A stretch of 35,204 bases of DNA, taken from an uncultured Verrucomicrobiota bacterium (GTDB lineage Bacteria; Verrucomicrobiota; Verrucomicrobiia; Limisphaerales; UBA9464). A program made the position numbers and the translations under genes. The notes beneath the pieces were generated by a model. The model worked only from the letters and a program-made list of their open reading frames with translations. It was not told the DNA's origin and searched no databases. Location of the stretch: NCBI GenBank assembly GCA_903916195.1, contig CAIWVP010000076.1, forward strand, positions 1-35,204. Direction: 5' to 3'. Below are positions 9,014 to 16,701 of the stretch, piece by piece (within the stretch, counting starts at the first letter, position 1; the number at the start of each line of letters is the position of its first letter).

Positions 9014-11457
9014 CCGTCCGGCGCACCGGCAGCTCTGGGATCGCGGCCCGCGGACACCACACGGATCCGGGTGCCGTCCATCGCGACGGCTTCGCACACG
9101 CCGTCCCGGATGCGCAACGTCACCGCGCCGCTGTCGGCGGTGAAGATCACCGGCACATCGCGCTCCGCGAACCGCCGCCGCACGGCTTCCTTCGTCCGTG
9201 CCTGGGTCGCCCGTTCACCTGAAGCGACGACGACCAGGCGCGCCCCGGTGGCCAAGAGCAGCGGATCGCCCAACGGCGCGCCGTCGGACGGCATCCCGCC
9301 CACCACGACATCGGCCCTCGCTTCGCCCCGTCCGAGCAAGCTCCGCTGGCCTTCGCGGCCGAGGTCGGCAAGCCAGAGAACGCGGACGCCCCCGATCTCC
9401 CGCACCAGCACCAACCCGTTGTCGTCGAGCTTCGCGAAACGGTCGCCTGCCACCGGATGCAGCACCTCCCAGCCGGCAACCCGTTCGCCGGACGCGACGA
9501 TGCGCGACAGGAGCCCCAAGGCGGCCGACGTCCGCCGCAACTCGCCGAGCGGTCTCGACCGCATGTTCTCGGGACCGAAGACCACGCACCGCGGCAAGAA
9601 CATCGCGACGACGGACGGTGCGCCGCCGAGGTGCCGGACATCGCCGCGCGTCGCCGCGAAGAACGGCAACCGGTCGAACCCGTTCACATGGAGGAACGGC
9701 ACGACCAACCCGTCACCGGAGCGCAGGTCCCCGGCGTCCAGCAGGATGTCCTCCGCGTGCCACGGGGCGTCCACGAGGACGGCCTCGCCGCCGCCGAGCA
9801 CGGTGATACTCGCCTCCCCTTGGCGGACCATCCACGCCACCGATGCCGCCCCGAGCCAGATGGCCGTGCCGCATCCCCACCACCGCACTTCTACCGGTCG
9901 CAAGACCCCCCCGGTCACCACGCCGATGAGCAGCGCGTAATAGGGCACCCACCATGCCCACGCCGGTGACGCCACATACCAATGGCCGCCCGGGATCTCG
10001 GTCGCGAAGCGGCTCAGCGCGATCATGCCCTTCATCCATACCCACGCGCTGGCGTTGAAGACCTCGCCCAGCCAAGACCACCACGGCCCGGTCGCCAGCG
10101 ACGCGAAATTCGCCGCCAACGCGAAACTGGAGAGCGGGACGACGACGAGGTTGGCGATCAAGCTCACCGGGTTGAGCAGATGGAAGTGATGCCACGTCAA
10201 CGGCAACGACGTGACGAAGGCGCCGACGCACGTCGCCATCGAGAGCGCCAGCCAACGCAGCGGTAGATCGAGCCGTCGTCGCCATCCGGGACGCAGCTCG
10301 TCCGGCAAGAACGGATCCGCATCGAGCCGGAGCCACCGCAGGAAGAGCGGTTCCAACCGCGGCACCAGCAGCGCGAGCCCGGCCACCGCGCCGAACGACA
10401 ACTGGAACCCCGCCTGGAAGAGCTGGCCCGGGTCCCACAGCAGGACCGCGATCGCGGCGGCGGCCAGCGAGTTCACCAGGTCGCTCGGACGTTCCAGCGC
10501 CCAGCCTCCGACCACCACCGTGCTCATGATGGCCGACCGGATCGCCGAGGGTTGCCAACCGGTCGCGCCGACGTACGCCCAGATGAGCGGCACCGCCACC
10601 ACCCCGCACCCGGCACGGGAGAGCCGCACCAAACGCAACGACCGGACCAGCAGGCCGGCGATCAACGCGATGTGCAGCCCTGAGATCGCGAAGACGTGCA
10701 TCGTCCCCGACTGCATGAACACATCGTCGACCTCGCCCGTGAGCGGCGTCTTCCATCCGAGCGCCATCGCCGCGAGCAGCCGCGTCGCTTCGTCGTCGGG
10801 CAGACCGCGGGAGAGCATCGCCTGCGCCCACGGGAGGAAACGCTCGCTCCACGGAGCTGCGGCGACCGCATCCGGAGCCGGCCGCCAATCAGCCGGACCT
10901 TCCGCCAGCAGCGTCCTCCACACACCGCGGAGCCGCAGAGCCGCGCGGTAGTCGAAGAGCCCTTCCGCGACCGGCCCGGGCGGCAGGCGCAGCACACCGG
11001 TGACCTCGATGCGCTGGGTCCGGAAGAACTCCGCCGACAGCGCTCCCGCCGTGCCCACCGCGACATCGCCGATGGCGGGTTGCCACCCGTCGCCGCGCCG
11101 CAACGCCGTCACGCCCACGCGCACCAAGGTCCGGCCCGCGAGGGTCCCCTTCCGCTCCACCAACCGGAGGGTCGGCGTCTCAAGGATCGTGCCGCGGAGG
11201 GTCACGATCTCCGGATCCGTTCCCGAGATGCGTCGCAGGTCGTGCGGCGCGAGCGACGCTTGGGCCAAGAGCATCGCGAGCCGACCGACAGCGAAGAATC
11301 CCGCGCCCAGCGCGATGGTCCTGGCGGGTGGCCACAACGCCGCGAGCCACGCGACGACGCTCGCCATCGCTGCCACCTGCCACGAGCCGCCCGACAGCTC
11401 CGCCCCCATGATCCCGGCCGCGATGAGCAAGGCGGGCAGGAGCAGCGGGCGTTTCAT
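8995..11457 (-). CDS. comEC: ComEC/Rec2-family DNA-uptake channel with degenerate metallo-beta-lactamase domain
   Basis: An 820-residue inner-membrane protein with N-terminal hydrophobic segments, an OB-like DUF4131 region (about 60-190), and the Competence domain with HVFAISGLHIALIAG and LNPVSLIANLVVVPL (about 260-530). The C-terminal domain (about 560-800) aligns in pattern with the ComEC metallo-beta-lactamase domain, but the metal-binding HxxxDH block is replaced by ATRGDVRHLGG and the usual LTGD by LADLG, so nuclease activity looks lost. The family transports single-stranded DNA during transformation. I chose ATG 11457 (MKRPLLLPALL) over upstream ATG 11487, as it begins directly with a membrane segment. 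Confidence 0.92.
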   Translation of the reverse strand: MKRPLLLPALLIAAGIMGAELSGGSWQVAAMASVVAWLAALWPPARTIALGAGFFAVGRLAMLLAQASLAPHDLRRISGTDPEIVTLRGTILETPTLRLVERKGTLAGRTLVRVGVTALRRGDGWQPAIGDVAVGTAGALSAEFFRTQRIEVTGVLRLPPGPVAEGLFDYRAALRLRGVWRTLLAEGPADWRPAPDAVAAAPWSERFLPWAQAMLSRGLPDDEATRLLAAMALGWKTPLTGEVDDVFMQSGTMHVFAISGLHIALIAGLLVRSLRLVRLSRAGCGVVAVPLIWAYVGATGWQPSAIRSAIMSTVVVGGWALERPSDLVNSLAAAAIAVLLWDPGQLFQAGFQLSFGAVAGLALLVPRLEPLFLRWLRLDADPFLPDELRPGWRRRLDLPLRWLALSMATCVGAFVTSLPLTWHHFHLLNPVSLIANLVVVPLSSFALAANFASLATGPWWSWLGEVFNASAWVWMKGMIALSRFATEIPGGHWYVASPAWAWWVPYYALLIGVVTGGVLRPVEVRWWGCGTAIWLGAASVAWMVRQGEASITVLGGGEAVLVDAPWHAEDILLDAGDLRSGDGLVVPFLHVNGFDRLPFFAATRGDVRHLGGAPSVVAMFLPRCVVFGPENMRSRPLGELRRTSAALGLLSRIVASGERVAGWEVLHPVAGDRFAKLDDNGLVLVREIGGVRVLWLADLGREGQRSLLGRGEARADVVVGGMPSDGAPLGDPLLLATGARLVVVASGERATQARTKEAVRRRFAERDVPVIFTADSGAVTLRIRDGVCEAVAMDGTRIRVVSAGRDPRAAGAPDGQGLGR

Positions 11458-11491
11458 GGTTCGCCCAAGAAGGCCACATGCGCCCACGTTA

Positions 11492-11516
11492 GGACAATTC
11501 CGTTATATCACTAAGT
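11492..11516 (-). promoter_or_regulatory. AT-rich patch upstream of comEC with possible -10 (TATAAC)
   Basis: The only clearly AT-rich patch between vanZ and comEC. Read on the minus strand it gives TTAGTGATATAACGGAATTG, containing TATAAC about 45 bases before the comEC ATG. No convincing -35 lies 16-18 bases further upstream, so this is a weak call. Confidence 0.2.
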
Positions 11517-11535
11517 CGGATGGCACCGATGGCGG

Positions 11536-11550
11536 GATCGCGCCGCGATC
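11536..11550 (-). terminator. Palindrome just after the VanZ-family gene
   Basis: Perfect palindrome GATCGCG-C-CGCGATC, starting 7 bases beyond the VanZ-family stop codon in its direction of transcription. It has no T-run. It could be a terminator or processing hairpin separating this gene from comEC. Confidence 0.3.
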
Positions 11551-11557
11551 GGTCGGC

Positions 11558-12019
11558 TCATCGCCATCGCCGCCGGATCCGGCCGACGCACCAGACCATC
11601 CCGACCGCGAGCGCCGCACCGACGGCGTCGATGGCGACATCGCGCGGAGAACCTTCACGGCTCGGCACGAACGATTGATGGAACTCGTCGCTCACCGCGT
11701 ACGCGACGACCGTGATCCAGGTCGTCCACGCCAGTCCCGCCGGCCAAGGACGGACGCGCCCCAGGCCAGCTCCGTTCGACGCTCGCCAGACGAGCACCGC
11801 CAGCACCGCGTATTCGCACATGTGGCCGGCCTTGCGGATGGCGATCTGCACGGCCGCGACGGTTTCCGCGCCGATTCGCGGATCGATCCACAACAGGAAC
11901 GGCTTCAAGAACCGCGACGTGTGCGGCACCGACAACGCATCCGTCGATCCCCAGAAGATCAGCCCCGCCCAGAGGAGGACGGGCAACCATCGGCGCAGGA
12001 CGACAGATCGGTCAGGCAT
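11558..12019 (-). CDS. VanZ-family membrane protein
   Basis: A 153-residue protein with four predicted membrane segments and the VanZ-like signature: RKAGHMCEYAVLAVLVW in the middle, then SDEFHQSFVPSREGSPRDVAIDAVGA. VanZ was named from a teicoplanin-resistance locus, but most chromosomal homologues are of unknown function. The ATG at 12019 (MPDRSVVLRRWLP) was preferred to an in-frame upstream ATG because the upstream 15 residues read from repetitive GGCC-rich DNA. It is on the same strand as comEC, 100 bases upstream of it, and divergent from the protease at 12130. Confidence 0.88.
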   Translation of the reverse strand: MPDRSVVLRRWLPVLLWAGLIFWGSTDALSVPHTSRFLKPFLLWIDPRIGAETVAAVQIAIRKAGHMCEYAVLAVLVWRASNGAGLGRVRPWPAGLAWTTWITVVAYAVSDEFHQSFVPSREGSPRDVAIDAVGAALAVGMVWCVGRIRRRWR

Positions 12020-12093
12020 GGACCCGCCGATGCAACCGGCCGGCCGGCCACGAAGCGACCACAAAACCGCGGTCGCCGTCGCTGCGCCGCCGC

Positions 12094-12122
12094 TTGCAGG
12101 CAGGTCGGACCCGGCCTAGCGT
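12094..12122 (+). promoter_or_regulatory. Sigma-70-like promoter of the HtrA-like protease gene
   Basis: TTGCAG (12094-12099), a 17-base spacer, then TAGCGT (12117-12122). The ATG follows 7 bases later, so the transcript would be leaderless or nearly so. Confidence 0.5.
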
Positions 12123-12129
12123 TGGTTCC

Positions 12130-13140
12130 ATGCGCTCGCTGCTGTTCCCCGCACTGCTCGCCGCTTCGGTCGTCCTGCCCGCCACCGCCGCGACGGACAC
12201 GTTGCAGCTGAAGGACAAGGCATCCGTGAGCGGCAAGATCCTCGCGGAGAAGAAGGACATGGTCGTGCTCGACGTCGGCTACACCGTGCTCTCGGTGCCG
12301 CGGAACCAGATCGTGAAGGTCATGCGCGGCGACGACGAGAGCGCGGCCCCGGTCAAGGGCGCGCCGAAGCCGGCCCCGGCTCCGGTCCCCGCACCGGTCC
12401 TGGCCCAGGAAGCGGCCGGCAGTTTGTTCTCGGTCGCCACCGGCACCTTGGCCGAGCGTCCGGTGAAGGATTGGGTCGACCTGCTCGGCGAAGGCGTGGT
12501 CCAGGTGCGCACCCCGAGCGGCCTCGGCAGCGGGTTCTTCATCAACGAGGACGGCCACCTCATCACCAACTTCCACGTCATCGAGGGCGAGACCAAGCTA
12601 TCCATCGAGGTCTACCACCTGAAGGCCGGCCAACTGGACCGCAAGAGCTACAAGGACGTCCGCATCGTCGCGATGAACAAGTTCGCCGACCTCGCGTTGT
12701 TGAAGGTCGACGACAAGGACGCCCCCAAGTTCAAGCGCCTGCTGCTCGGCGACACCGACCTGCTCTCCCAGGGCGACCGGGTGTTCGCGATTGGTAGCCC
12801 CCTCGGCTTGGAACGGACGGTGACCGAGGGCATCCTCAGCACGACGTCGCGCCAGATGCAGGGCGACCTCTTCCTCCAGACCACGGCGCAGATCAACCCC
12901 GGTAATTCCGGCGGCCCGTTGTTCAACCTCCGCGGCGAGGTCGTCGGCGTGACCAACATGAAGCTCACCTTCGGCGAGGGCCTCGGCTTCGCCATCCCGG
13001 TCGACCAGGTGAAGCACTTCCTCAAGCACCGCGACGCCTACGCCTACGACAACGACAACCCGAGCAACGCCTTCCGCTACCTGGAGCCGCCGAGCCGGTT
13101 GCGGGGCGGTCCGAAGGACGCGGCCGCGCTCGCGCGCTGA
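12130..13140 (+). CDS. Secreted trypsin-like serine protease (HtrA/S1C type) without PDZ domain
   Basis: A 336-residue protein with a signal peptide (MRSLLFPALLAASVVLPATAA), a small beta-rich N-terminal module (residues about 23-65), an Ala/Pro linker (about 72-92) and an S1C protease domain. The catalytic triad is visible: His149 in TNFHVIEG, Asp187 in FADLALL and Ser260 in NPGNSGGP. Family members degrade or refold damaged envelope proteins. Unlike DegP/DegS there is no C-terminal PDZ domain; the protein ends about 45 residues after the protease core. An in-frame ATG at 12094 is rejected because the promoter-like TAGCGT lies between it and 12130. Confidence 0.92.
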   Translation: MRSLLFPALLAASVVLPATAATDTLQLKDKASVSGKILAEKKDMVVLDVGYTVLSVPRNQIVKVMRGDDESAAPVKGAPKPAPAPVPAPVLAQEAAGSLFSVATGTLAERPVKDWVDLLGEGVVQVRTPSGLGSGFFINEDGHLITNFHVIEGETKLSIEVYHLKAGQLDRKSYKDVRIVAMNKFADLALLKVDDKDAPKFKRLLLGDTDLLSQGDRVFAIGSPLGLERTVTEGILSTTSRQMQGDLFLQTTAQINPGNSGGPLFNLRGEVVGVTNMKLTFGEGLGFAIPVDQVKHFLKHRDAYAYDNDNPSNAFRYLEPPSRLRGGPKDAAALAR

Positions 13141-13255
13141 GGCCGGTGACCGATGGAGGCGGCGGATCCGGGCAGGTTGAACAGGGGATCGTGCGATCTC
13201 GATCCGTGCCATCCGACACCGACATCCTCGGGAGAGTCCATGTGGCGTTCGCCGG

Positions 13256-13435
13256 ATGCCGACGCATGAGCATTTCAACGGACTCACGCAATGCGAGGAG
13301 GGCGCCGACGATGATGAACTCCTGCGCTCTCGCGACATCCATACGTTCCGGATCGAAGATGTCGGCAACACGGGCTCGTATCCCGTTTACTTCATCGTGC
13401 CCTTCCTTTCTGGATTCGCGACAGAGAGAGCATAG
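13256..13435 (+). CDS. Possible small ORF of unknown function in an atypical stretch
   Basis: A 59-codon frame beginning MPTHEHFNGLTQCEEGADDD and ending PVYFIVPFLSGFATERA before TAG 13433. I do not recognise it. Its amino-acid composition is protein-like, but third-position GC (about 70%, counted by eye) is well below the neighbouring genes. The same frame stays open beyond the TAG to 13540, so it could be a decayed longer gene. The opposite strand is also open here and reads plausibly (VADIFDPERMDVARAQEF), so the strand is uncertain. No ribosome site is evident. It is the only candidate gene in the 396-base gap 13141-13536. Confidence 0.25.
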   Translation: MPTHEHFNGLTQCEEGADDDELLRSRDIHTFRIEDVGNTGSYPVYFIVPFLSGFATERA

Positions 13436-13536
13436 ACGCCCGCGAAGCTCGTCGTGAGCATCCGATCCTGGGTCGTCATCGGGATGGGCGGCCTGAGGTT
13501 CACGCTCAGCGACAGCCGCGGTACGCACACGGTTCG

Positions 13537-13785
13537 CTAGGCCCGGCCGGGCAGCATATGGACATACGCCTTCTCGGCCGATGACCGGACGTCCAAGAAG
13601 TAGGAAGCACCACACTGGTTGCAGGTGGCAGGATGGTCCTCGTCGCTACCACGTTGGTTGTCCATGGCGACTGCCAGCATCGGATGCCCGCATCCACGGC
13701 AGCAAAACGCGACATTGTTGCCATGCGCGTCGGCAGGAACTTCGTTCCCGCTGGAGTCCATGATGAGGAATCCAGTGATCTCCAT
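13537..13785 (-). CDS. Small zinc-ribbon-like protein
   Basis: An 82-residue protein (MEITGFLIMDSSGNEV...) with two cysteine pairs, CCRGCGHP (Cys29, Cys32) and CNQCG (Cys55, Cys58), spaced like a treble-clef or rubredoxin-type zinc site. Function unknown. The ATG is 32 bases after the stop of the isomerase gene on the same strand, with a weak GAAGG about 10 bases before it, so the two are probably cotranscribed. Codon use is less GC-biased than the surroundings, suggesting recent acquisition or weak selection. Confidence 0.7.
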   Translation of the reverse strand: MEITGFLIMDSSGNEVPADAHGNNVAFCCRGCGHPMLAVAMDNQRGSDEDHPATCNQCGASYFLDVRSSAEKAYVHMLPGRA

Positions 13786-13817
13786 GTTCTGTGCGCCTTC
13801 TTTGGAAGCGGACCACT

Positions 13818-14690
13818 TCACACATCGCAGATGCGGACGCCCTGCTTGAGCGAGGCGAGCACGTCGGGACGGGCAGGGATGAACTCCTGCGCCACGTGGC
13901 CCTTGAAGCCGGTCGCCACGATGGCCTGCATGATGGCCGGGTAGTTCAGCTCCTGCGTCTCGTCGATCTCGTGCCGGCCCGGCACGCCGCCCGTGTGGTA
14001 GTGGGCGAACCACTGGTGGTGCTTCTTGATGGTGGCGATCACGTCGCCCTCCATGATCTGCATGTGGTAGATGTCGTAGAGCAACTTGAAGCGCTCGCTG
14101 CCCACGGCCTCGCACAGTGCCACGCCCCACTTGGACAAGTCGCACTGGTAATCGGCATGGTTCACCTTGGAATTCAGCAACTCCATCACCAGCACGACCT
14201 TGTGCTTCTCCGCGATGGACAACAGACGCTTGAGGCCGACGGCGCAGTTCTTGATGCCGTCCTCGTCGGATTGGCCGGCGCGGTTGCCCGAGAAGCAGAT
14301 GATGTTCTCGCAACCGAGCTTCGCGACCGCGGGTGCGGTCGCCTCGAACCAAGCGGCGATGGCGTCGTGGTTCTCGACGCGGTTCAACCCCTTGGTGATG
14401 CCACCCGGGATGCCGCTGACCATCGCGCAGGTGAGCCCGTGCTTCTGGACGGTCGGGATCTCCTTCACCTCGAGCAGTTCGATGGAGCGCAGCCCGAACT
14501 CCTTGCCGGCGAGGGCCAGCGCCTCCAACTCGATCTTGGGATAACACCATTTGCAGACGGAGTGGTGGATGCGCCCCTTGGAACCGATGGCGGCCTCGGC
14601 GGCGGAAAGGCGTTGGCTGAGCGACGCGGCGGCGGATGCAGCGACGGCAGACGTGGCGGTGGCGATGGCGGAACGACGGGACATTTTCAT
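13818..14690 (-). CDS. Tat-exported hydroxypyruvate-isomerase-like TIM-barrel protein
   Basis: A 290-residue protein with an N-terminal twin-arginine-like tag (MSRRSAIATATSAVAAS) and an AP-endonuclease-2-type TIM barrel. Hyi-family blocks are visible: IELLEVKEIP, CENIICFSGNRAG, MELLNSKVNH (metal-ligand Glu), LLYDIYHMQIMEGD, HYHTGGVPGRHEID and VAQEFIPARPD. The enzyme family interconverts hydroxypyruvate and tartronate semialdehyde; exported Hyi-like proteins are frequent in Planctomycetes/Verrucomicrobia and their real substrate is usually unknown. Starts at 14690 (MKM) or 14684 (MSRRS) are equally possible. It is divergent from the RF3 C-terminal fragment. Confidence 0.9.
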   Translation of the reverse strand: MKMSRRSAIATATSAVAASAAASLSQRLSAAEAAIGSKGRIHHSVCKWCYPKIELEALALAGKEFGLRSIELLEVKEIPTVQKHGLTCAMVSGIPGGITKGLNRVENHDAIAAWFEATAPAVAKLGCENIICFSGNRAGQSDEDGIKNCAVGLKRLLSIAEKHKVVLVMELLNSKVNHADYQCDLSKWGVALCEAVGSERFKLLYDIYHMQIMEGDVIATIKKHHQWFAHYHTGGVPGRHEIDETQELNYPAIMQAIVATGFKGHVAQEFIPARPDVLASLKQGVRICDV

Positions 14691-14790
14691 GCGATAGGGA
14701 TCCGGCAACGAGCAGAGTCACCGGCCGGAGCAGCGGCAAGTTGAAAGTCAGGGGCGATACCCTCCGAGGACGTGATCTTGGCTTTGATCC

Positions 14791-14828
14791 GGACGTTGAG
14801 CGTTGAAGGTTGGACGTTGAACGTCCAA
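14791..14828. repeat. GGACGTTGA repeats with a TTGGACGTT palindrome
   Basis: GGACGTTGA occurs at 14791-14799 and again at 14812-14820. The second copy is part of the near-perfect palindrome TTGGACGTT-G-AACGTCCAA (14810-14828). It lies just upstream of the RF3 C-terminal half. From memory, similar GTTGAACGTT-type repeats are common between genes in Verrucomicrobia; copy number here cannot be checked. Confidence 0.6.
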
Positions 14829-14861
14829 CGTCGCTTGTCCGTCACCGACGGGCGCACGAAC

Positions 14862-15638
14862 ATGGCCGACGACCCCACCGCATCACACCGTTTCATCGGG
14901 CCGGAACATCCGGTCTTCTCCGGCTTCATCTTCAAGATCCAAGCGAACATGGACCCGAAGCATCGCGACCGCATCGCGTTCGTGCGGGTGGTGAGCGGGA
15001 AGTTCGAGCGCGATATGGTGGTGATCCACGTGCAGTCGGGGAAGAAAGTGCGACTCAGCTCGTCGCACAAGCTCTTCGGCAACGAGCGCGAGACGGTGGA
15101 CGAGGCGTTCCCGGGCGACATCATCGGCCTGGTGGGCCACGACGGCTTCGGCATCGGCGACACGCTGACGACCGACCCGAAGATCCGCTACGACGAGATC
15201 CCGCGGTTCACTCCGGAGGTCTTCGAGTATTTCCACAACCCGAACACGGCGAAGTACAAGCAGTTCCGCCAAGGCCTCGACCAGTTGCTGCTCGAAGGCG
15301 TGGCGCAGGCGTTCCATCTCACCAACACGGCGAGCCGCGTGCCGTTGCTGGCCGCGGTCGGCCCGCTCCAGTTCGAGGTGCTGCAATATCGGCTGGAGAC
15401 GGAGTACAACGCCGAGGCCCGGCGCGAACCGGCGCCGTTCCAGGTCGTGCGCTGGCTGCCCGTCGGCACGACACCGGAGGAACTGGAGACCTCTTCCTTG
15501 CCGACCGGCGCCCGGTTCGCCCACGACATCGACCAGAACGCCGTGGCGTTGTTCCCGACGGAATGGGCGATGAATTACTTCGCACAGAACCACCCGAAAC
15601 TGACGCTCAATCCGCTCGCCCCGAAGAAGGGGGGCTGA
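14862..15638 (+). CDS. prfC: Peptide chain release factor 3, C-terminal half (domains II-III) as a separate ORF
   Basis: A 258-residue protein matching only the second half of RF3. Diagnostic blocks: FSGFIFKIQANMDPKHRDR (19-37), EAFPGDIIGL, IGDTL, PRFTPEVFEYF, LLLEGVAQAF, GPLQFEVLQYRLETEYN and the C-terminal AMNYFAQNHPKL. There is no G domain. It starts at ATG 14862 (MADDPTAS), exactly where the linker into domain II would begin; an in-frame GTG at 14772 would add only residues read from repeat DNA. The matching GTPase half is at 20361-21218, same strand, about 4.7 kb downstream, so the halves are in reverse order. Together they total 543 residues, close to the 529 of E. coli RF3. No promoter is evident. 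Confidence 0.95.
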   Translation: MADDPTASHRFIGPEHPVFSGFIFKIQANMDPKHRDRIAFVRVVSGKFERDMVVIHVQSGKKVRLSSSHKLFGNERETVDEAFPGDIIGLVGHDGFGIGDTLTTDPKIRYDEIPRFTPEVFEYFHNPNTAKYKQFRQGLDQLLLEGVAQAFHLTNTASRVPLLAAVGPLQFEVLQYRLETEYNAEARREPAPFQVVRWLPVGTTPEELETSSLPTGARFAHDIDQNAVALFPTEWAMNYFAQNHPKLTLNPLAPKKGG

Positions 15639-15712
15639 ACCCGGGCCGGGCCCCGCGAACGCGGATTTCGAGGCATCCGGGCGGTCAGGCCGGATGTCGA
15701 GGGATGTCAGTT

Positions 15713-15898
15713 GCGATCGGAAGTGGCGGGCAGGTCGGCCGATGTGGCGCAGAGTTGGACTCTGCCGTATCGCGGATTTGGAATCCGCAGGCGCTACGGC
15801 AGGTAAGAAGCCGGGCCTTGCCGAAGCCCTGCCGAGTGCAACTCGGCGACACAGCAGGTTGCAAACCTGCGCTACGGATACCCGCCACTTCTGATCGC
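15713..15898. repeat. Hairpin array between 18-base terminal inverted repeats (MITE/REP-like)
   Basis: The ends are GCGATCGGAAGTGGCGGG (15713-15730) and CCCGCCACTTCTGATCGC (15881-15898), inverted with one mismatch. Inside are four perfect 7-bp stems with 3-base loops: GCAGAGT-TGG-ACTCTGC (15749-15765), GCGGATT-TGG-AATCCGC (15772-15788), GCCGAGT-GCA-ACTCGGC (15831-15847) and GCAGGTT-GCA-AACCTGC (15854-15870). Each of the two pairs is separated by exactly 6 bases. An imperfect fifth unit is at 15813-15829. GCTACGG follows the second and fourth hairpins. No gene is seen in 15639-16035. It may be a non-autonomous mobile element. Confidence 0.75.
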
Positions 15899-16035
15899 GC
15901 CCGGCGATGTCCGCTGGTTGGCGGCGCCAAGGTGGGTCGGCCACCGCGGCAAAGAAATGCCGCCGCTGGTTCGCTCAAAGCTTCTGCACGAGATCCTGGC
16001 TATCGACGGGGCTGAGACGGCTCTACCCTCAAGGG

Positions 16036-16701
16036 ATGCTCACGGTCGAACAGGCAGTCCGCGCGCTCCGGCGGGAGATCCTCACGGCGTTGGCCGAGGA
16101 CGCGACGCTCCCGCTGGGTGCGACCTTCTCGGCGGAACGGGTCACACTTTCCCTCGCCGTCCGGATCGATCCCCCGAGGGTCGCCGGCGGCGGCCCGGGC
16201 GCGCTCCAGGTCGCCGAAGATCCAGGACCTTCTGACCACCGGGTCACCGTGGAATTCCGGCTCGGTGAGATCCCGCTGCCGGTCCCCGCGACAACGGTCT
16301 CGTCGGCGCCGGCTCCATCGGCGGATCGGCCGATCACGGCCGATCACGACGGATCGATCGCATCCACCGGTCTGGCCCAGATCTTCGGCGCACCGGGGTT
16401 CGACAGCTCGGCGCGGGCGACGGTGTTCCGCGAGGCCTTGGAAGAACTCGACGCCGCGCAGCAGCGACAGGCCTTGCTCGGCCTCGGGGATCCGCCCTCG
16501 GCCGGAGAAGATCCCACCGTGATCCGGGCGCGCCATCTGATCCGCCGGCTCGCCGCGAGCGGGCCGGCGGGATCGACGAATGGCCCTCGGTTGCTCCGGG
16601 AGCTCGCGACGCGATGTCCGGTCGAGGACCTGGTCGCGCAGGCTGCCAACCAATGGCGGACGCAATCCGAATGGGCTGCCGACGCTGCCGGACGCCCGTG
16701 A
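16036..16701 (+). CDS. Hypothetical protein with Trypco2-like N-terminal domain
   Basis: A 221-residue soluble protein. Residues 1-90 (start MLTVEQAVRALRREILTALA, then SAERVTLSLAVRID and HRVTVEFRLGEI) match my recollection of trypsin-co-occurring domain 2: an amphipathic helix with ALR-E-L, then beta strands of the V-L-V type. This is tentative. A disordered Ala/Pro/Ser linker (about 95-115) leads to a helical region of unknown function. The frame is open upstream to 15907, but 16036 is chosen because the upstream part reads from the repeat region. TACCCT sits 6 bases before the ATG. In published surveys Trypco domains occur near peptidases and conflict systems; no such system is seen next to it here. 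Confidence 0.55.
   Translation: MLTVEQAVRALRREILTALAEDATLPLGATFSAERVTLSLAVRIDPPRVAGGGPGALQVAEDPGPSDHRVTVEFRLGEIPLPVPATTVSSAPAPSADRPITADHDGSIASTGLAQIFGAPGFDSSARATVFREALEELDAAQQRQALLGLGDPPSAGEDPTVIRARHLIRRLAASGPAGSTNGPRLLRELATRCPVEDLVAQAANQWRTQSEWAADAAGRP

Noticed and set aside
13022-13615. Reverse-strand open frame across 13141-13536
   Set aside because: Reads protein-like in part, but runs through the protease gene end and the zinc-ribbon gene in other frames, with no sensible start; left as an ambiguity in the forward small-ORF entry.
15749-15870. CRISPR-like repeat array
   Set aside because: Units are short palindromes of differing sequence with 6-base and irregular spacing; no conserved direct repeat, no spacers, no cas genes.
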